Positions 42,360 through 50,939 of a stretch of 50,939 nucleotides of DNA are shown here, in pieces. The first letter of the stretch is position 1. Each line of letters begins with the position of its first letter. The DNA is taken from NCBI GenBank assembly GCA_035559815.1, contig DATMAT010000025.1:1-50939 (forward strand), written 5' to 3'. Under the pieces are notes generated by a model. It worked only from the letters and a program-made list of their open reading frames with translations, ran no database searches and was not told where the DNA came from. The translations under genes were made by a program, and so were the position numbers. The DNA is from Thermodesulfobacteriota bacterium. GTDB lineage: Bacteria > Desulfobacterota_D > UBA1144 > Nemesobacterales > CSP1-2.

Positions 42360-45299
42360 ATGAGACCTGACCAGGAACTAGGACAACAAAATAAAGACCT
42401 GGAGTTGCTAATTAGCCTTACTCAGGCTGTACACCAGTCTACCGACTTGAAAGAAATATACAAGCTGGCCCTAGACTCGGTTATCGAGCTGGAAAACGTC
42501 GACATGGTGGCAATTTATCTGGTAAATGAAGAAAGGCAAGAGGCGGTGCTGGAGGCCCATAGGAACCTTCCTCCAGATTATATTCGGAGAGCGGAAAGGA
42601 TCCCCTACCCAAAAGGAATAACCTGGAAGGTGATCAACAGCGGTGAGATGCTAAATGTGGAGGACGCTCAAAAAGACCCGGAGATAGGACAAGCGGGCAG
42701 AGACCTGGGGCATCACGGTATCCTGGGAATACCCATAATTTTAGAGGAAAAGACAATAGGGGTAATCTGGTTTTTCAGCTATAAAGAACGCCGTTTCGAC
42801 CAGAAGCAGATAAAACTACTTACCGCTATCGGCAATCAACTCGCTATAGCCATAGCCAAAGCAAAGATGTTTTCAGAGATAAAACAAAGTGAAGAGGCAC
42901 TCCGGAAAAGCCTATCCCATCTATCAAAAAAGAAGCGTTACGAAACTATCGTCAGCATAGTGACACGTAGTATACATCAATCACTCAACCTCCAGGATAT
43001 TCTGGAAAACGCAGTTGAAACCATGAGTCAGAACATAGAAGGAGTAAGGCATTATGCGATTTACTTGGTAGAAGGGGAAGCCGTTTTAAAAGCTCACCGG
43101 GGTTACCCTGATTGGTTTATTGATCGTGTAAGAAGAATACCCTACCCAAAAGGTTTTACCTGGAAGACAATTTTGGAAGGAAAGCCTATCTATTGTCCGG
43201 ACGTAGACGAGGATACATTTATTGGCCCTGCTGGAAGGGAGGTAGGGACAAAGAGCTATGTGTCTATGCCCATACGCTCTGAGGGCAAAGTAGTAGGGTG
43301 TATAAACATAAGTGCCTTAGAAAAGTATGCATTTGATGATGATGATTTAGCTTTACTTGAAATTATAGGGCAGCAAATTGGGGCTGCTATTGGTAATGCG
43401 CAAAAGGTAGAGGCACTGAGAGAAAGCGAAAAGCGTTTCGCTTTATTCATGAAGAATCTCCCGGGAGTGGCATTCATGAAGGATGCACGAGGACATTATA
43501 TTTACGCCAACGAAGCACTGGCAAAAATTTTACGCAAGGAACCGAGGGAATGGCTTGGAAATACGGATGACGACTTGTGGCCGCCGGCTGTAGCCAGGCA
43601 ATTCAGAAAAAATGACCGGATCGTCATCGAGAATAGAAAAGCTTTACAAGTAATCGAAACCTTTCCACACGAGGATGGGCCTCGTTACTGGCTTACGAGC
43701 AAATTCCCAATATTAGATAAGAATGAAGACCCGGTAGTGGTGGGAGGAATTGCCATAGACATTACCGACCATAAAAGAGCAGAGGAACGAATCAGAGAAC
43801 AGGCCGCTTTGCTCGATATAGCCACGGACGCTATTACGGTCCGGGATATGGAACACCTTATCCTATTCTGGAGTAAAGGTGCCGAGCGGATCTACGGCTG
43901 GAGGTCAGAGGAGATCCTGGGAAAAAAGGTAACCGACCTACTATTCAAAGAAGACACTACGGCATTCGAAGAAGCTCTCAGGATTGTGAAAGAAAAAGGA
44001 GAGTGGCAGGGGGAATTGCGCGAGATAAATAAAGACGGTGGAGAAATCATCGTTCAAAGCCGCTGGACTCTCGTGCATGATGAAGAAGGAAATCCAAAGT
44101 CAATATTTGTTGTCAGTACCGATATTACGGAAAAGAAGAAGATAGAAACGCAGTTTCTCCGTGCACAGAGGCTGGAAAGCATCGGTACCCTTGCCGGGGG
44201 TATAGCACACGACTTGAACAATATGCTCTCACCAATTTTGATGGCATTGCAATTGCTAAAACAAAAATTTACAGACGAAAAAAGCCAGAACCTACTCAAC
44301 ACACTCGAGACAAGCACCCAACGTGCAGCGGACCTGGTAAGGCAGGTTCTTTCCTTTGCCAGAGGAATGGAAGGCGAGCATACAGTTCTTCAGGTAAGAC
44401 ACATTATTTCCGAACTGGAGAGGATTCTTAAAGATACCTTTCCCAAATCTATCCGAATACGTACCGATACACCCAAAGAGCTATGGACTGTATCTGGTGA
44501 CCCAACACAACTCCATCAAGTACTAATGAACCTCTCCTTGAATGCCCGTGATGCTATGCCTCACGGGGGCACGCTGACTATTTTTGCCGAGAATCTTTTC
44601 CTGGATGAATACTATGCCCAGATGAATATCGAAGCTAAACCCGGCCCTTACATAGTTATAACCATCTCCGATACAGGAACCGGCATACCGCCTGCGATAA
44701 TCGATAGAGTCTTTGAGCCTTTTTTTACCACCAAGAAACTCGAAGAAGGCACTGGGCTAGGACTTTCTACTGCCTACGCCATTGTCAAAAGCCACGGTGG
44801 ATTCATAAACGTTTATAGTGAGGTAGGAAAAGGAACAAACTTTAAAGTTTATCTGCCGGCGATCGAGACAACCGAGACCAAAAAATTGGTAGATAAACAG
44901 CCCCAAGAACCACCCATGGGACAGGGGGAATTGATACTAGTGATCGATGACGAACCGTCAGTTCGTGATATTACCAGAATTACATTAGAGAAGTATGGAT
45001 ATAGGGTAATAACGGCAAATGATGGAGCGGAGGGCATTGCACTTTACGTGCAAAAGAAGGAAGAAATAGAGGCGGTCATAGTAGACATGATGATGCCGAT
45101 AATGGATGGTTCAGCAACCATAAGAGCTCTACGAAGGATTGACCCGAGCCTAAAAATCATACTAGTTAGCGGAATAAAAGGGAACGAAAAGCCCACCCGA
45201 ACAAATGGTGTCAATCTACCAAACGCCTTTTTACCGAAGCCATTCACGGCAAACGCACTTCTCAAAACCCTACGCGCGGTACTAAACTATAAGAATTGA
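42360..45299 (+). CDS. hybrid histidine kinase GAF-GAF-PAS-PAS-HisKA-HATPase-REC
   Basis: A 979-residue soluble hybrid kinase. GAF1 about 12-180 (Cys-less subtype, RIPYPKGITWK...NVEDAQKDP); GAF2 about 195-345 (Cys subtype, RIPYPKGFTWK...YCPD); PAS about 360-475 and 480-595; HisKA with the phospho-His in LAGGIAHDLNN (His617); HATPase about 710-830 (SDTGTGIPP, GTGLGLSTAYAIV); receiver about 855-978, phosphoacceptor Asp909 (VIVDMMMPIMDG). No Shine-Dalgarno is obvious before this ATG. A REC-HD-GYP gene follows 92 bases later and is a likely phosphorelay target. It is the closest relative of the decayed kinase at 12283-13205. Confidence 0.93.
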   Translation: MRPDQELGQQNKDLELLISLTQAVHQSTDLKEIYKLALDSVIELENVDMVAIYLVNEERQEAVLEAHRNLPPDYIRRAERIPYPKGITWKVINSGEMLNVEDAQKDPEIGQAGRDLGHHGILGIPIILEEKTIGVIWFFSYKERRFDQKQIKLLTAIGNQLAIAIAKAKMFSEIKQSEEALRKSLSHLSKKKRYETIVSIVTRSIHQSLNLQDILENAVETMSQNIEGVRHYAIYLVEGEAVLKAHRGYPDWFIDRVRRIPYPKGFTWKTILEGKPIYCPDVDEDTFIGPAGREVGTKSYVSMPIRSEGKVVGCINISALEKYAFDDDDLALLEIIGQQIGAAIGNAQKVEALRESEKRFALFMKNLPGVAFMKDARGHYIYANEALAKILRKEPREWLGNTDDDLWPPAVARQFRKNDRIVIENRKALQVIETFPHEDGPRYWLTSKFPILDKNEDPVVVGGIAIDITDHKRAEERIREQAALLDIATDAITVRDMEHLILFWSKGAERIYGWRSEEILGKKVTDLLFKEDTTAFEEALRIVKEKGEWQGELREINKDGGEIIVQSRWTLVHDEEGNPKSIFVVSTDITEKKKIETQFLRAQRLESIGTLAGGIAHDLNNMLSPILMALQLLKQKFTDEKSQNLLNTLETSTQRAADLVRQVLSFARGMEGEHTVLQVRHIISELERILKDTFPKSIRIRTDTPKELWTVSGDPTQLHQVLMNLSLNARDAMPHGGTLTIFAENLFLDEYYAQMNIEAKPGPYIVITISDTGTGIPPAIIDRVFEPFFTTKKLEEGTGLGLSTAYAIVKSHGGFINVYSEVGKGTNFKVYLPAIETTETKKLVDKQPQEPPMGQGELILVIDDEPSVRDITRITLEKYGYRVITANDGAEGIALYVQKKEEIEAVIVDMMMPIMDGSATIRALRRIDPSLKIILVSGIKGNEKPTRTNGVNLPNAFLPKPFTANALLKTLRAVLNYKN

Positions 45300-45391
45300 A
45301 GTTCTCCGGTAGCTTCGCCGAAAAAAGTATGCAGTTATGACAGATAAAGTATAATTTTGTAAAGAATGATGAAACTAAAAAGGAGAAATAG

Positions 45392-46465
45392 ATGCCGAAG
45401 CGTATTCTCATCGTGGACGACGAAGAGGCGAACAGGGAATTGTTGAGGACGTTACTGGAATCCTTCGGGCACGAGGCAGAAATAGCCGAAGACGGTTTTG
45501 AAGCATTGGCCAAGTTCAAGCTGGACATTGACCTGATTCTCCTGGACGTAAACATGCCCGGAATGGATGGTTTTACCGTGGCACGAAGTATCCGGAAGGA
45601 CTCCGATTATGGGAATATCCCTATTCTAATGGTTACCGCATTGACCAGCAAAACCGACCGACTTCGTGCCGTCGAGGCCGGCGCCAACGACTTCATCACA
45701 AAACCCGTCGACGTCACCGAGCTTAAAGTACGCATGACCTCTCTGCTCAAAGTGAAAGAGGCGCAAGACTTCATGAAACAGCAACAAGAAGAGCTGGAGC
45801 GGACAGTAGAAAAGCGTACCGCTACGCTCCGCCAATCCTTAGAGAGCCTAGCTAAAGCACATCGGGCTACTTACGAAGCACACCTAGATACGGTTCGCTG
45901 TCTGGCAGTGGCGGCGGAATACAAAGACGAAAACACGGCCAATCATATTCACCGCATGAGTCACTACTCCGCCCTCTTAGCCCAGGGCTTGCACCTACCC
46001 CCGGATGAAGTAGAGCTGATACTCCACGCCAGCAAAATGCACGACGTCGGGAAAATCGGGATTCCCGATGCAATTCTGCTAAAACCGGACAAGCTCACCC
46101 CCGAAGAATGGGAGATGATGAAGCAGCATACCATCATCGGCGCGCGCATCCTCGATGGGTCTATATCGGAAATACTGAAGGCGGGAAAGGTGATGGCTAT
46201 TTCCCACCATGAGAAGTGGGATGGAACCGGCTATCCCAACGGACTGGCCGGAGAAGACATACCGCTCTGGGGGAGAATCTGTGCCGTTGCCGATGTTTTC
46301 GACGCGGTGACCAGCGAGCGGCCTTACCGAAAAGCTCTACCAAATGAGAAGGCCTACGATATGCTCAGGGAGGGTCGAGGGGCTCATTTCGACTCCCACA
46401 TCGTCGACGTGTTCTTCGATAAACTAGACCAGGTAGAAACTATCCAGAAAAAATTCCAGGAATAA
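45392..46465 (+). CDS. response regulator with HD-GYP c-di-GMP phosphodiesterase
   Basis: A 357-residue two-domain regulator: receiver 1-120 with VDDEE and phosphoacceptor Asp52 (LILLDVNMPGMDG), a coiled-coil linker 122-160 and an HD-GYP domain about 165-350. Metal-binding HD is at 217-218 (MHDVGKIGIPD), and HHEKWDGTGYPNGL at 272-285 contains GYP (280-282). HD-GYP enzymes hydrolyse c-di-GMP to GMP; the fusion makes it phosphorylation-controlled. AAAAGGAG precedes the ATG. It lies 92 bases after the hybrid kinase and converges on dnaE. Confidence 0.95.
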   Translation: MPKRILIVDDEEANRELLRTLLESFGHEAEIAEDGFEALAKFKLDIDLILLDVNMPGMDGFTVARSIRKDSDYGNIPILMVTALTSKTDRLRAVEAGANDFITKPVDVTELKVRMTSLLKVKEAQDFMKQQQEELERTVEKRTATLRQSLESLAKAHRATYEAHLDTVRCLAVAAEYKDENTANHIHRMSHYSALLAQGLHLPPDEVELILHASKMHDVGKIGIPDAILLKPDKLTPEEWEMMKQHTIIGARILDGSISEILKAGKVMAISHHEKWDGTGYPNGLAGEDIPLWGRICAVADVFDAVTSERPYRKALPNEKAYDMLREGRGAHFDSHIVDVFFDKLDQVETIQKKFQE

Positions 46466-46510
46466 GACTATTGTTCTCCTTGATTCTCCGGGCTGAGATT
46501 ACTGTCCTAT

Positions 46511-49500
46511 TCAGCCGAGCCTTAAAACCCCGCTCCCGAAAAGCCTTTCGATATCGTCAAGAAATCTATCATGAACATTAACCTTGTATTCACCGACCTC
46601 AACCACCGCTTCACCACTACTGGTCTCCACGTGAAGGTGTATCAAGGATTCACCGGGATGGGTTTCAAAAACACCTTTTAATTTGAGTAGGTTTTCCCTG
46701 GTGGCATCTTCCCTTTTTAGGCTAATATGTACGGTGGAACCGTTTCTGACTTCCCTAAGAGAGAATATGTCCTTTGCTCTAATCTTCACCCTTTCTTCAG
46801 ATGACTCCACGGTCCCTTTCACGATCACCGGCTCCGCTTTTTCCTCCAATATGGGCAATGACTTTCGGAGAAGGTCGTTAAAAACTATAACCTCGACCGA
46901 GCCCTTCATATCCTCGAGGACCAGATTGCCAAAGATACCGGAACCGCTTTTGGTATGTTTAACGGTAAGCGAGCGAACCACTCCGGCAACCGAGACCTCT
47001 CGCCTATCCTTGACCTCGGAAAGTTCCTCGGTGTCGGTGTTGGTATACTTCCTTATCTCTCCCAAGTACTTTGCCATTGGATGACCGGTGACGTAAAAGC
47101 CTAGAACCTCCATCTCGTTTTTTAATAACTCTTTTTCGTCCCACTCCGGCAAATCAGGGAGCTTAGGTGGTGAGATGGAGTCATTGAGCGTAAAAAGGAA
47201 CTTTTGACCCTCCGGGGCGCTTTTCTGAACGGCCGAGGTGTAGTTGATAAGGCTGTCGATAGCCTCGCTTAGTTGGGCCCGGTTGGCCCCGAGCGAATCG
47301 AAGGCCCCGCTTTTTATCAGGCTTTCCAGCGTCCTTCTATTAATCTTTTTGGCATCTACCCTCTCGCAAAAATCGAATATGGATTTGAACTTTCCGTCCT
47401 CTCTAGCCTTTATCACCGAATCAACCGAACCTTCGCCGATGTTCTTGATTGCGGAGAGGCCGAACCTGATCTTGCCTCCAGAAGCGGTGAATCCGGCCAT
47501 ACTCTCGTTAACGTCCGGGGGAAGTACCTCGATCCCCATCTCCTTACACTCGGCTATGCTGGCTATGACTTTATCACTATTGCCTGATTCCACGGAGAGG
47601 AGCGCGGCCATGAACTCTGCCGGATAGTGAGTCTTAAGATAGGCGGTTTGGTAAGTTATCAGCGCATAGGCAGCGCTGTGGCTTTTATTGAACGAATACT
47701 CGGCGAATTTCTCCATGGCATCAAAGATTTCCTCCGCCTTCTTAAGACTTATCCCCTTTTTCTTTGCTCCTTCTAAAAACCTCTCCCTCTGCGCCTTCAT
47801 TTCGTCCGGCTTTTTCTTCCCCATAGCTCGTCTCAGAAGGTCCGCCTCTCCCAGGCTATAGTCCGCGAGCACACTTGCCGTTTTCATGATCTGTTCCTGA
47901 TAAACAAAGAGCCCGTAGGTGTCTTTCAAGATTTCCTTAAGCTCGGAAAGAGGGTAGTTAATCCTCCTCTGTCCGTGTTTTCTCTTTATGAACTCATCCA
48001 CCATTCCGCTGTCCAGCGGGCCCGGGCGGTAAAGGGCAAGAACGGCGATTATATCCTCAAAATTGGATGGTTGAAGCCTCACTAGAAGCTCCTTCATTCC
48101 GGCAGATTCAATCTGGAAAACTCCCCGAGTACGCCCGCTGGACAGAAGCTTGTACACCTCTGGGTCGTCGAGAGGAATTGCTTTTATGTTAAACCCGGAG
48201 GCTTTTACCCTGTGGTTTTCCTTGATGAATTTAATCGTTTTGTCGATGACCGTTAGTGTTTTCAGTCCCAGAAAATCGAACTTCACAAAACCGAGACTCT
48301 CTATGGAGTTCATGTCGAATTGAGTGACGATTTCATCCCGGGAGCCTTTGTATAAAGGAATATACTCTGCCAGCGGCTCATTGGAGATGACGATCCCGGC
48401 GGCATGGGTAGACGAGTGTCTCACCATGTCCTCCAGGGGACGGGCTATCTCGATAAGCTCTTTAATGCCGGGCGACCTCTGCACCAGCTCTCTGAGCTGG
48501 GGGATCTGGGAAATGGATTCTTCGATGCTGAACACCTTACCCCTAAAGGTGGGAATGAGCTTGGTGACCCGGTCTACCTCGGCATAGGCAATTCCCAGGA
48601 CCCTGCCCACATCCTTCACCACCGCTTTAGCAGACATCGTCCCGAAAGTCCCTATCTGGGCAACCTTGTCCGCTCCGTATCTTTCAGTGACATATTTTAT
48701 AACCTCATCCCTTCTCTCCGCACAGAAGTCAACGTCGATATCCGGCATGCTCACCCGCTCCGGGTTTAAAAACCTCTCGAAAATGAGGTTATAGGGAATG
48801 GGGTCAATCTCCGTAATCCCGAGCGCGTAAGCAACGAGACTACCGGCAGCGCTGCCCCTGCCCGGACCCACCGGGATTCCATGGGACTTGGCATGATTGA
48901 TAAAATCGGAGACCACCAGAAAGTAACCGGAAAATCCCATATTCTTTATAGTCTCTATCTCACTCTCAAGCCTTTCTCTGTACGAGCCCGCTTTATCCGG
49001 CGGGATCCCCGATTCAATTAACCTCTCCTCTAGTCCTTGCCGGGCAAGATCGGCCATGTACTCGTCCAGTGATTTTTTCCCCTCTACATCGATGACCGGG
49101 AGCTTATAGCCGTTTGTCTTGAACTCAAAACTACATCTCTCCGCTACCTCAACCGTGCGTTCTATCTCTTCTTCACAACCCCGGAGGCATTCCAGCATTT
49201 CCTCCCGGGATTTTAGAAAATATTCGTCTCCGCTGAATTTAAACCTCTTTTCATCCTTCACCGTCGTTCCGGTTTGTATGCATAGGAGTATTTCGTGTGG
49301 TTTTGAGTCCCCGCGTCTAAGGTAATGGCAATCGTTCGTAGCTACAACCGGGATGCCCAGCTTCTTCCCTATATCTTTTACTTTTTGGTTGACAATCTCC
49401 TGCTCCGAAATCCGGTTTGCCTGGATCTCCAGGTAGTAGCCGTCGCCGAAAATCTCTTTATATCTTGCCGCCGTGCGTACTGCCCCTTGCAGGTCGTTGG

Positions 49501-49942
49501 CCAGGATGTATTTACAGAATTCACTGTTGAGACAACCGCTCAGCACGATCAGTCCTTCCCGATGTTTATCCAGGAGCTCATGGTCAATTCTAGGCCGGCG
49601 ATAGAAACCCTCAAAATAGGCTTTAGTGACAAGCTGGGACAGATTCTTATACCCTTCCTCATTCTTGGAAAGGACGATCAGATGATGGTTCTTTTCCTCG
49701 GGAGACTTGTCCTGTCTCGACCCGGGGGAGACATAAACCTCGCACCCGATTATCGGCTTTATTCCGGCCTTTTTAGCCTCTTTGTAAAACTCGTAGGCGC
49801 CGAATAGATTTCCATGGTCGGTCAGGGCCACCGCAGACATGCCGTACTCCCTGGCCTGGGTGAATAGTTCGTCGAATTTTATCGCGCCGTCTAGGAGGGA
49901 ATACTGGGAGTGAAGATGTAAATGAACAAAGCCTTTTTCCAT
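46511..49942 (-). CDS. dnaE: DNA polymerase III alpha subunit
   Basis: A 1143-residue replicative polymerase subunit. N-terminal PHP domain (VHLHLHSQYSLLDG at 6-19), polymerase core with GPGRGSAAGSLVAYALGI and MPDIDVDF (catalytic Asp pair near 400), HhH region (ESLIKSGAFDSLG) and a C-terminal OB fold (VAGVVRSLTVKHTKSGSG). Length matches DnaE1, not the error-prone DnaE2, and no imuB partner is near. The ATG is preceded by TATAAT only nine bases upstream and by no Shine-Dalgarno, so the mRNA is likely leaderless or nearly so. It is divergent from ftsY. Confidence 0.97.
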   Translation of the reverse strand: MEKGFVHLHLHSQYSLLDGAIKFDELFTQAREYGMSAVALTDHGNLFGAYEFYKEAKKAGIKPIIGCEVYVSPGSRQDKSPEEKNHHLIVLSKNEEGYKNLSQLVTKAYFEGFYRRPRIDHELLDKHREGLIVLSGCLNSEFCKYILANDLQGAVRTAARYKEIFGDGYYLEIQANRISEQEIVNQKVKDIGKKLGIPVVATNDCHYLRRGDSKPHEILLCIQTGTTVKDEKRFKFSGDEYFLKSREEMLECLRGCEEEIERTVEVAERCSFEFKTNGYKLPVIDVEGKKSLDEYMADLARQGLEERLIESGIPPDKAGSYRERLESEIETIKNMGFSGYFLVVSDFINHAKSHGIPVGPGRGSAAGSLVAYALGITEIDPIPYNLIFERFLNPERVSMPDIDVDFCAERRDEVIKYVTERYGADKVAQIGTFGTMSAKAVVKDVGRVLGIAYAEVDRVTKLIPTFRGKVFSIEESISQIPQLRELVQRSPGIKELIEIARPLEDMVRHSSTHAAGIVISNEPLAEYIPLYKGSRDEIVTQFDMNSIESLGFVKFDFLGLKTLTVIDKTIKFIKENHRVKASGFNIKAIPLDDPEVYKLLSSGRTRGVFQIESAGMKELLVRLQPSNFEDIIAVLALYRPGPLDSGMVDEFIKRKHGQRRINYPLSELKEILKDTYGLFVYQEQIMKTASVLADYSLGEADLLRRAMGKKKPDEMKAQRERFLEGAKKKGISLKKAEEIFDAMEKFAEYSFNKSHSAAYALITYQTAYLKTHYPAEFMAALLSVESGNSDKVIASIAECKEMGIEVLPPDVNESMAGFTASGGKIRFGLSAIKNIGEGSVDSVIKAREDGKFKSIFDFCERVDAKKINRRTLESLIKSGAFDSLGANRAQLSEAIDSLINYTSAVQKSAPEGQKFLFTLNDSISPPKLPDLPEWDEKELLKNEMEVLGFYVTGHPMAKYLGEIRKYTNTDTEELSEVKDRREVSVAGVVRSLTVKHTKSGSGIFGNLVLEDMKGSVEVIVFNDLLRKSLPILEEKAEPVIVKGTVESSEERVKIRAKDIFSLREVRNGSTVHISLKREDATRENLLKLKGVFETHPGESLIHLHVETSSGEAVVEVGEYKVNVHDRFLDDIERLFGSGVLRLG

Positions 49943-49951
49943 CTAAGACGT

Positions 49952-49981
49952 ATTATATATCAGAAAAAATCGGGTAAGCAA
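49952..49981 (-). promoter_or_regulatory. promoter of dnaE giving a near-leaderless mRNA
   Basis: On the minus strand TTGCTT (49981-49976), 18-base spacer, TATAAT (49957-49952). The -10 box is nine bases before the ATG, so transcription should start within a few bases of the start codon. Confidence 0.6.
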
Positions 49982-50148
49982 GCTTAAATAAAATTTATCT
50001 TAATATTGAAATGTTGCATCTGTAACTTAAATCTTAACTGAGACAATGTTTTGTTTTCTAACCAGTTTAAATTATGAAATTTCGGCCACTCCTTTTAAAA
50101 ACCGGTATATGCCCCATTCTCAACAGGTTCTGAATCAAGCTTAAAACA

Positions 50149-50320
50149 TTGACAACCGATTCTGGACGTTATAAAGTCTTATAAGATGGGACATGAAAAA
50201 ATCTCTAGTCGTAAACCCTGATTTAACGCCACGCTAACCTTTACCATCTTCTGATATATGCAATCAAATAATCACAAAACCACGGTCGCTTTGAGCATGA
50301 TCTACGCTTTTTTGTTATAC
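50149..50320 (+). promoter_or_regulatory. two candidate promoters of ftsY
   Basis: Upstream candidate: TTGACA (50149-50154), 15-base spacer, TATAAA (50170-50175). Downstream candidate: TTGAGC (50291-50296), 18-base spacer, TTATAC (50315-50320). The spacing of the first is short and the boxes of the second are weaker, so I cannot decide between them. Confidence 0.4.
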
Positions 50321-50352
50321 TTAATTGGATAAAAATGGAGGCAGAAGAAATA

Positions 50353-50939
50353 ATGGAATCGATTATCTCTAGTCTAAGCAATATTTATGAAGCCAACCCT
50401 GAGCTTATCTTCCTGGCCGGGTCTATAGCCGGATTACTCCTGATTACGTCGATAATACTTTTGCTTTCGAGAGGAAAAACACAGGATAAATCCGGCGATA
50501 AACTATTAGAGCACTCTTCTAATATCCAAGGAACATCTTCCCAATTGATCACCGGCCCGGAAGAACAAATATTAGACATCCAGGAACCGAAGGCAGAGGA
50601 GGACATAAACGAGGAACTGGTCGAGGAGGCCGTATCGAAAGAAGTAGAACTCGAGGAAATGGCGGGAATAGAAGAGCCTGATATAACCGAGGAAGAAATA
50701 AGGGCAAAAGAGGATGAAGAACTCAACGTGGAGACTATGGAAGAACTAGAAGAGGAGATAGAAGAGACCAGAGAGGGGCTTTTTTCCAGGCTCAGGGCCG
50801 GGCTTTCCAGAACCCAGGCCGGCCTCATCGGTAAGCTCGATGAGATGCTTTCTATCAGAAAAGAGATAAACGATAACCTCTGGGACGACTTTGAAGAAAC
50901 CTTAATCATGTCCGATGTAGGGGTCGGGACCACGATGAA
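50353..50939 (+). CDS. ftsY: signal recognition particle receptor FtsY, N-terminal part (cut by window end)
   Basis: About 195 residues are visible before the window ends without a stop. Residues about 17-38 are a hydrophobic TM helix (ELIFLAGSIAGLLLITSIILLL). A long, very acidic A-domain follows (about 70-150, many Glu). Then the helical N domain starts: GLFSRLRAGLSRTQAGLIGKLDEML, WDDFEETLIMSDVGVGTT, the hallmark of FtsY; the GTPase domain lies beyond the window. FtsY docks SRP-ribosome complexes at the membrane. GGAGG precedes the ATG by about eleven bases; an in-frame ATG at 50335 would overlap it. Confidence 0.9.
   Translation, partial: MESIISSLSNIYEANPELIFLAGSIAGLLLITSIILLLSRGKTQDKSGDKLLEHSSNIQGTSSQLITGPEEQILDIQEPKAEEDINEELVEEAVSKEVELEEMAGIEEPDITEEEIRAKEDEELNVETMEELEEEIEETREGLFSRLRAGLSRTQAGLIGKLDEMLSIRKEINDNLWDDFEETLIMSDVGVGTTM

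Larger units (their letters stand above)
49943..50352. other. divergent promoter region between dnaE and ftsY
   Basis: About 410 bases without a gene, A/T-rich, holding the dnaE promoter (49952-49981) and two ftsY promoter candidates. No other structure recognised. Confidence 0.45.

Noticed and set aside
50385-50933. Minus-strand Ser-rich open frame
   Set aside because: It is the antisense of the acidic (GAA/GAG-rich) part of ftsY, which always gives Ser/Leu-rich shadows.
1-50939. tRNA, rRNA, CRISPR array, transposase or integrase
   Set aside because: I scanned for tRNA T-loop words, direct-repeat arrays and transposase/integrase motifs and saw none; a covariance or HMM search would be needed to exclude weak cases.

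Overview
The window looks like a chromosomal segment of a Gram-negative, environmental, signal-rich bacterium of moderate G+C. Evidence for an outer membrane is a predicted TPR/beta-barrel protein ending in Phe, a lipobox lipoprotein, a periplasmic FecR-type protein and a family 9 (heptosyltransferase-like) glycosyltransferase. The many hybrid histidine kinases, the c-di-GMP enzymes, three sigma-54 promoter-like sites and the dispersed Cys/Asp-rich lipoprotein motif would fit a deltaproteobacterium-like or related uncultured lineage. No rRNA or tRNA is present, so the taxon is inference only.

Layout. 1-2.8 kb: a toxin-antitoxin island with three unrelated modules (DUF433/DUF5615, AbrB/PIN, RHH/PIN) separated by copies of a dispersed repeat; two modules have perfect palindromes lying over their predicted -10 boxes. 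2.9-3.8 kb: a MenB-like crotonase. 4.0-9.7 kb: a CHASE2 adenylate/guanylate cyclase followed by a TPR/outer-membrane barrel protein, a FecR-domain protein and a lipoprotein, apparently a cell-surface sensing cluster. 10-11.6 kb: a KefB-type antiporter. 11.8-12.2 kb: a sigma-54 promoter driving an orphan GspF/PilC N-terminal domain. 12.3-19.6 kb (minus strand): a decayed hybrid kinase, a REC-GGDEF-EAL protein, a NarL-type regulator and its very large PAS/GAF sensor kinase. 20.6-26.4 kb (minus): housekeeping genes queA, argG, a PilZ-like protein, pgeF (yfiH), rluD and a helical-repeat protein. 26.6-34.3 kb: an unknown gene behind a sigma-54-like site, a second hybrid kinase, an SAM hydroxide adenosyltransferase, an MBL hydrolase, a nitroreductase and a GT9. 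34.6-36.2 kb: a sigma-70-family gene with its own near-perfect sigma-54 promoter, translationally coupled to a small unknown gene. 36.8-41.9 kb: a zinc-ribbon membrane protein, pcrA/uvrD, a thioredoxin-like protein and a DUF2103-like protein. 42.4-46.5 kb: a third hybrid kinase followed by a REC-HD-GYP phosphodiesterase. 46.5-49.9 kb: dnaE (minus). The window ends inside ftsY.

How they work together. Three large kinases share six copies of one GAF family with a distinctive RIPYPK...TWK signature, in two subtypes (with and without a conserved Tyr-Cys). They sit next to output genes for transcription (NarL type) and c-di-GMP turnover (GGDEF/EAL, HD-GYP). This points to a locally expanded sensory network. 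The three sigma-54-like sites suggest an RpoN regulon that includes a sigma-70-family factor, i.e. a possible RpoN-to-sigma cascade. All functional statements come from reading motifs; no database search was run.
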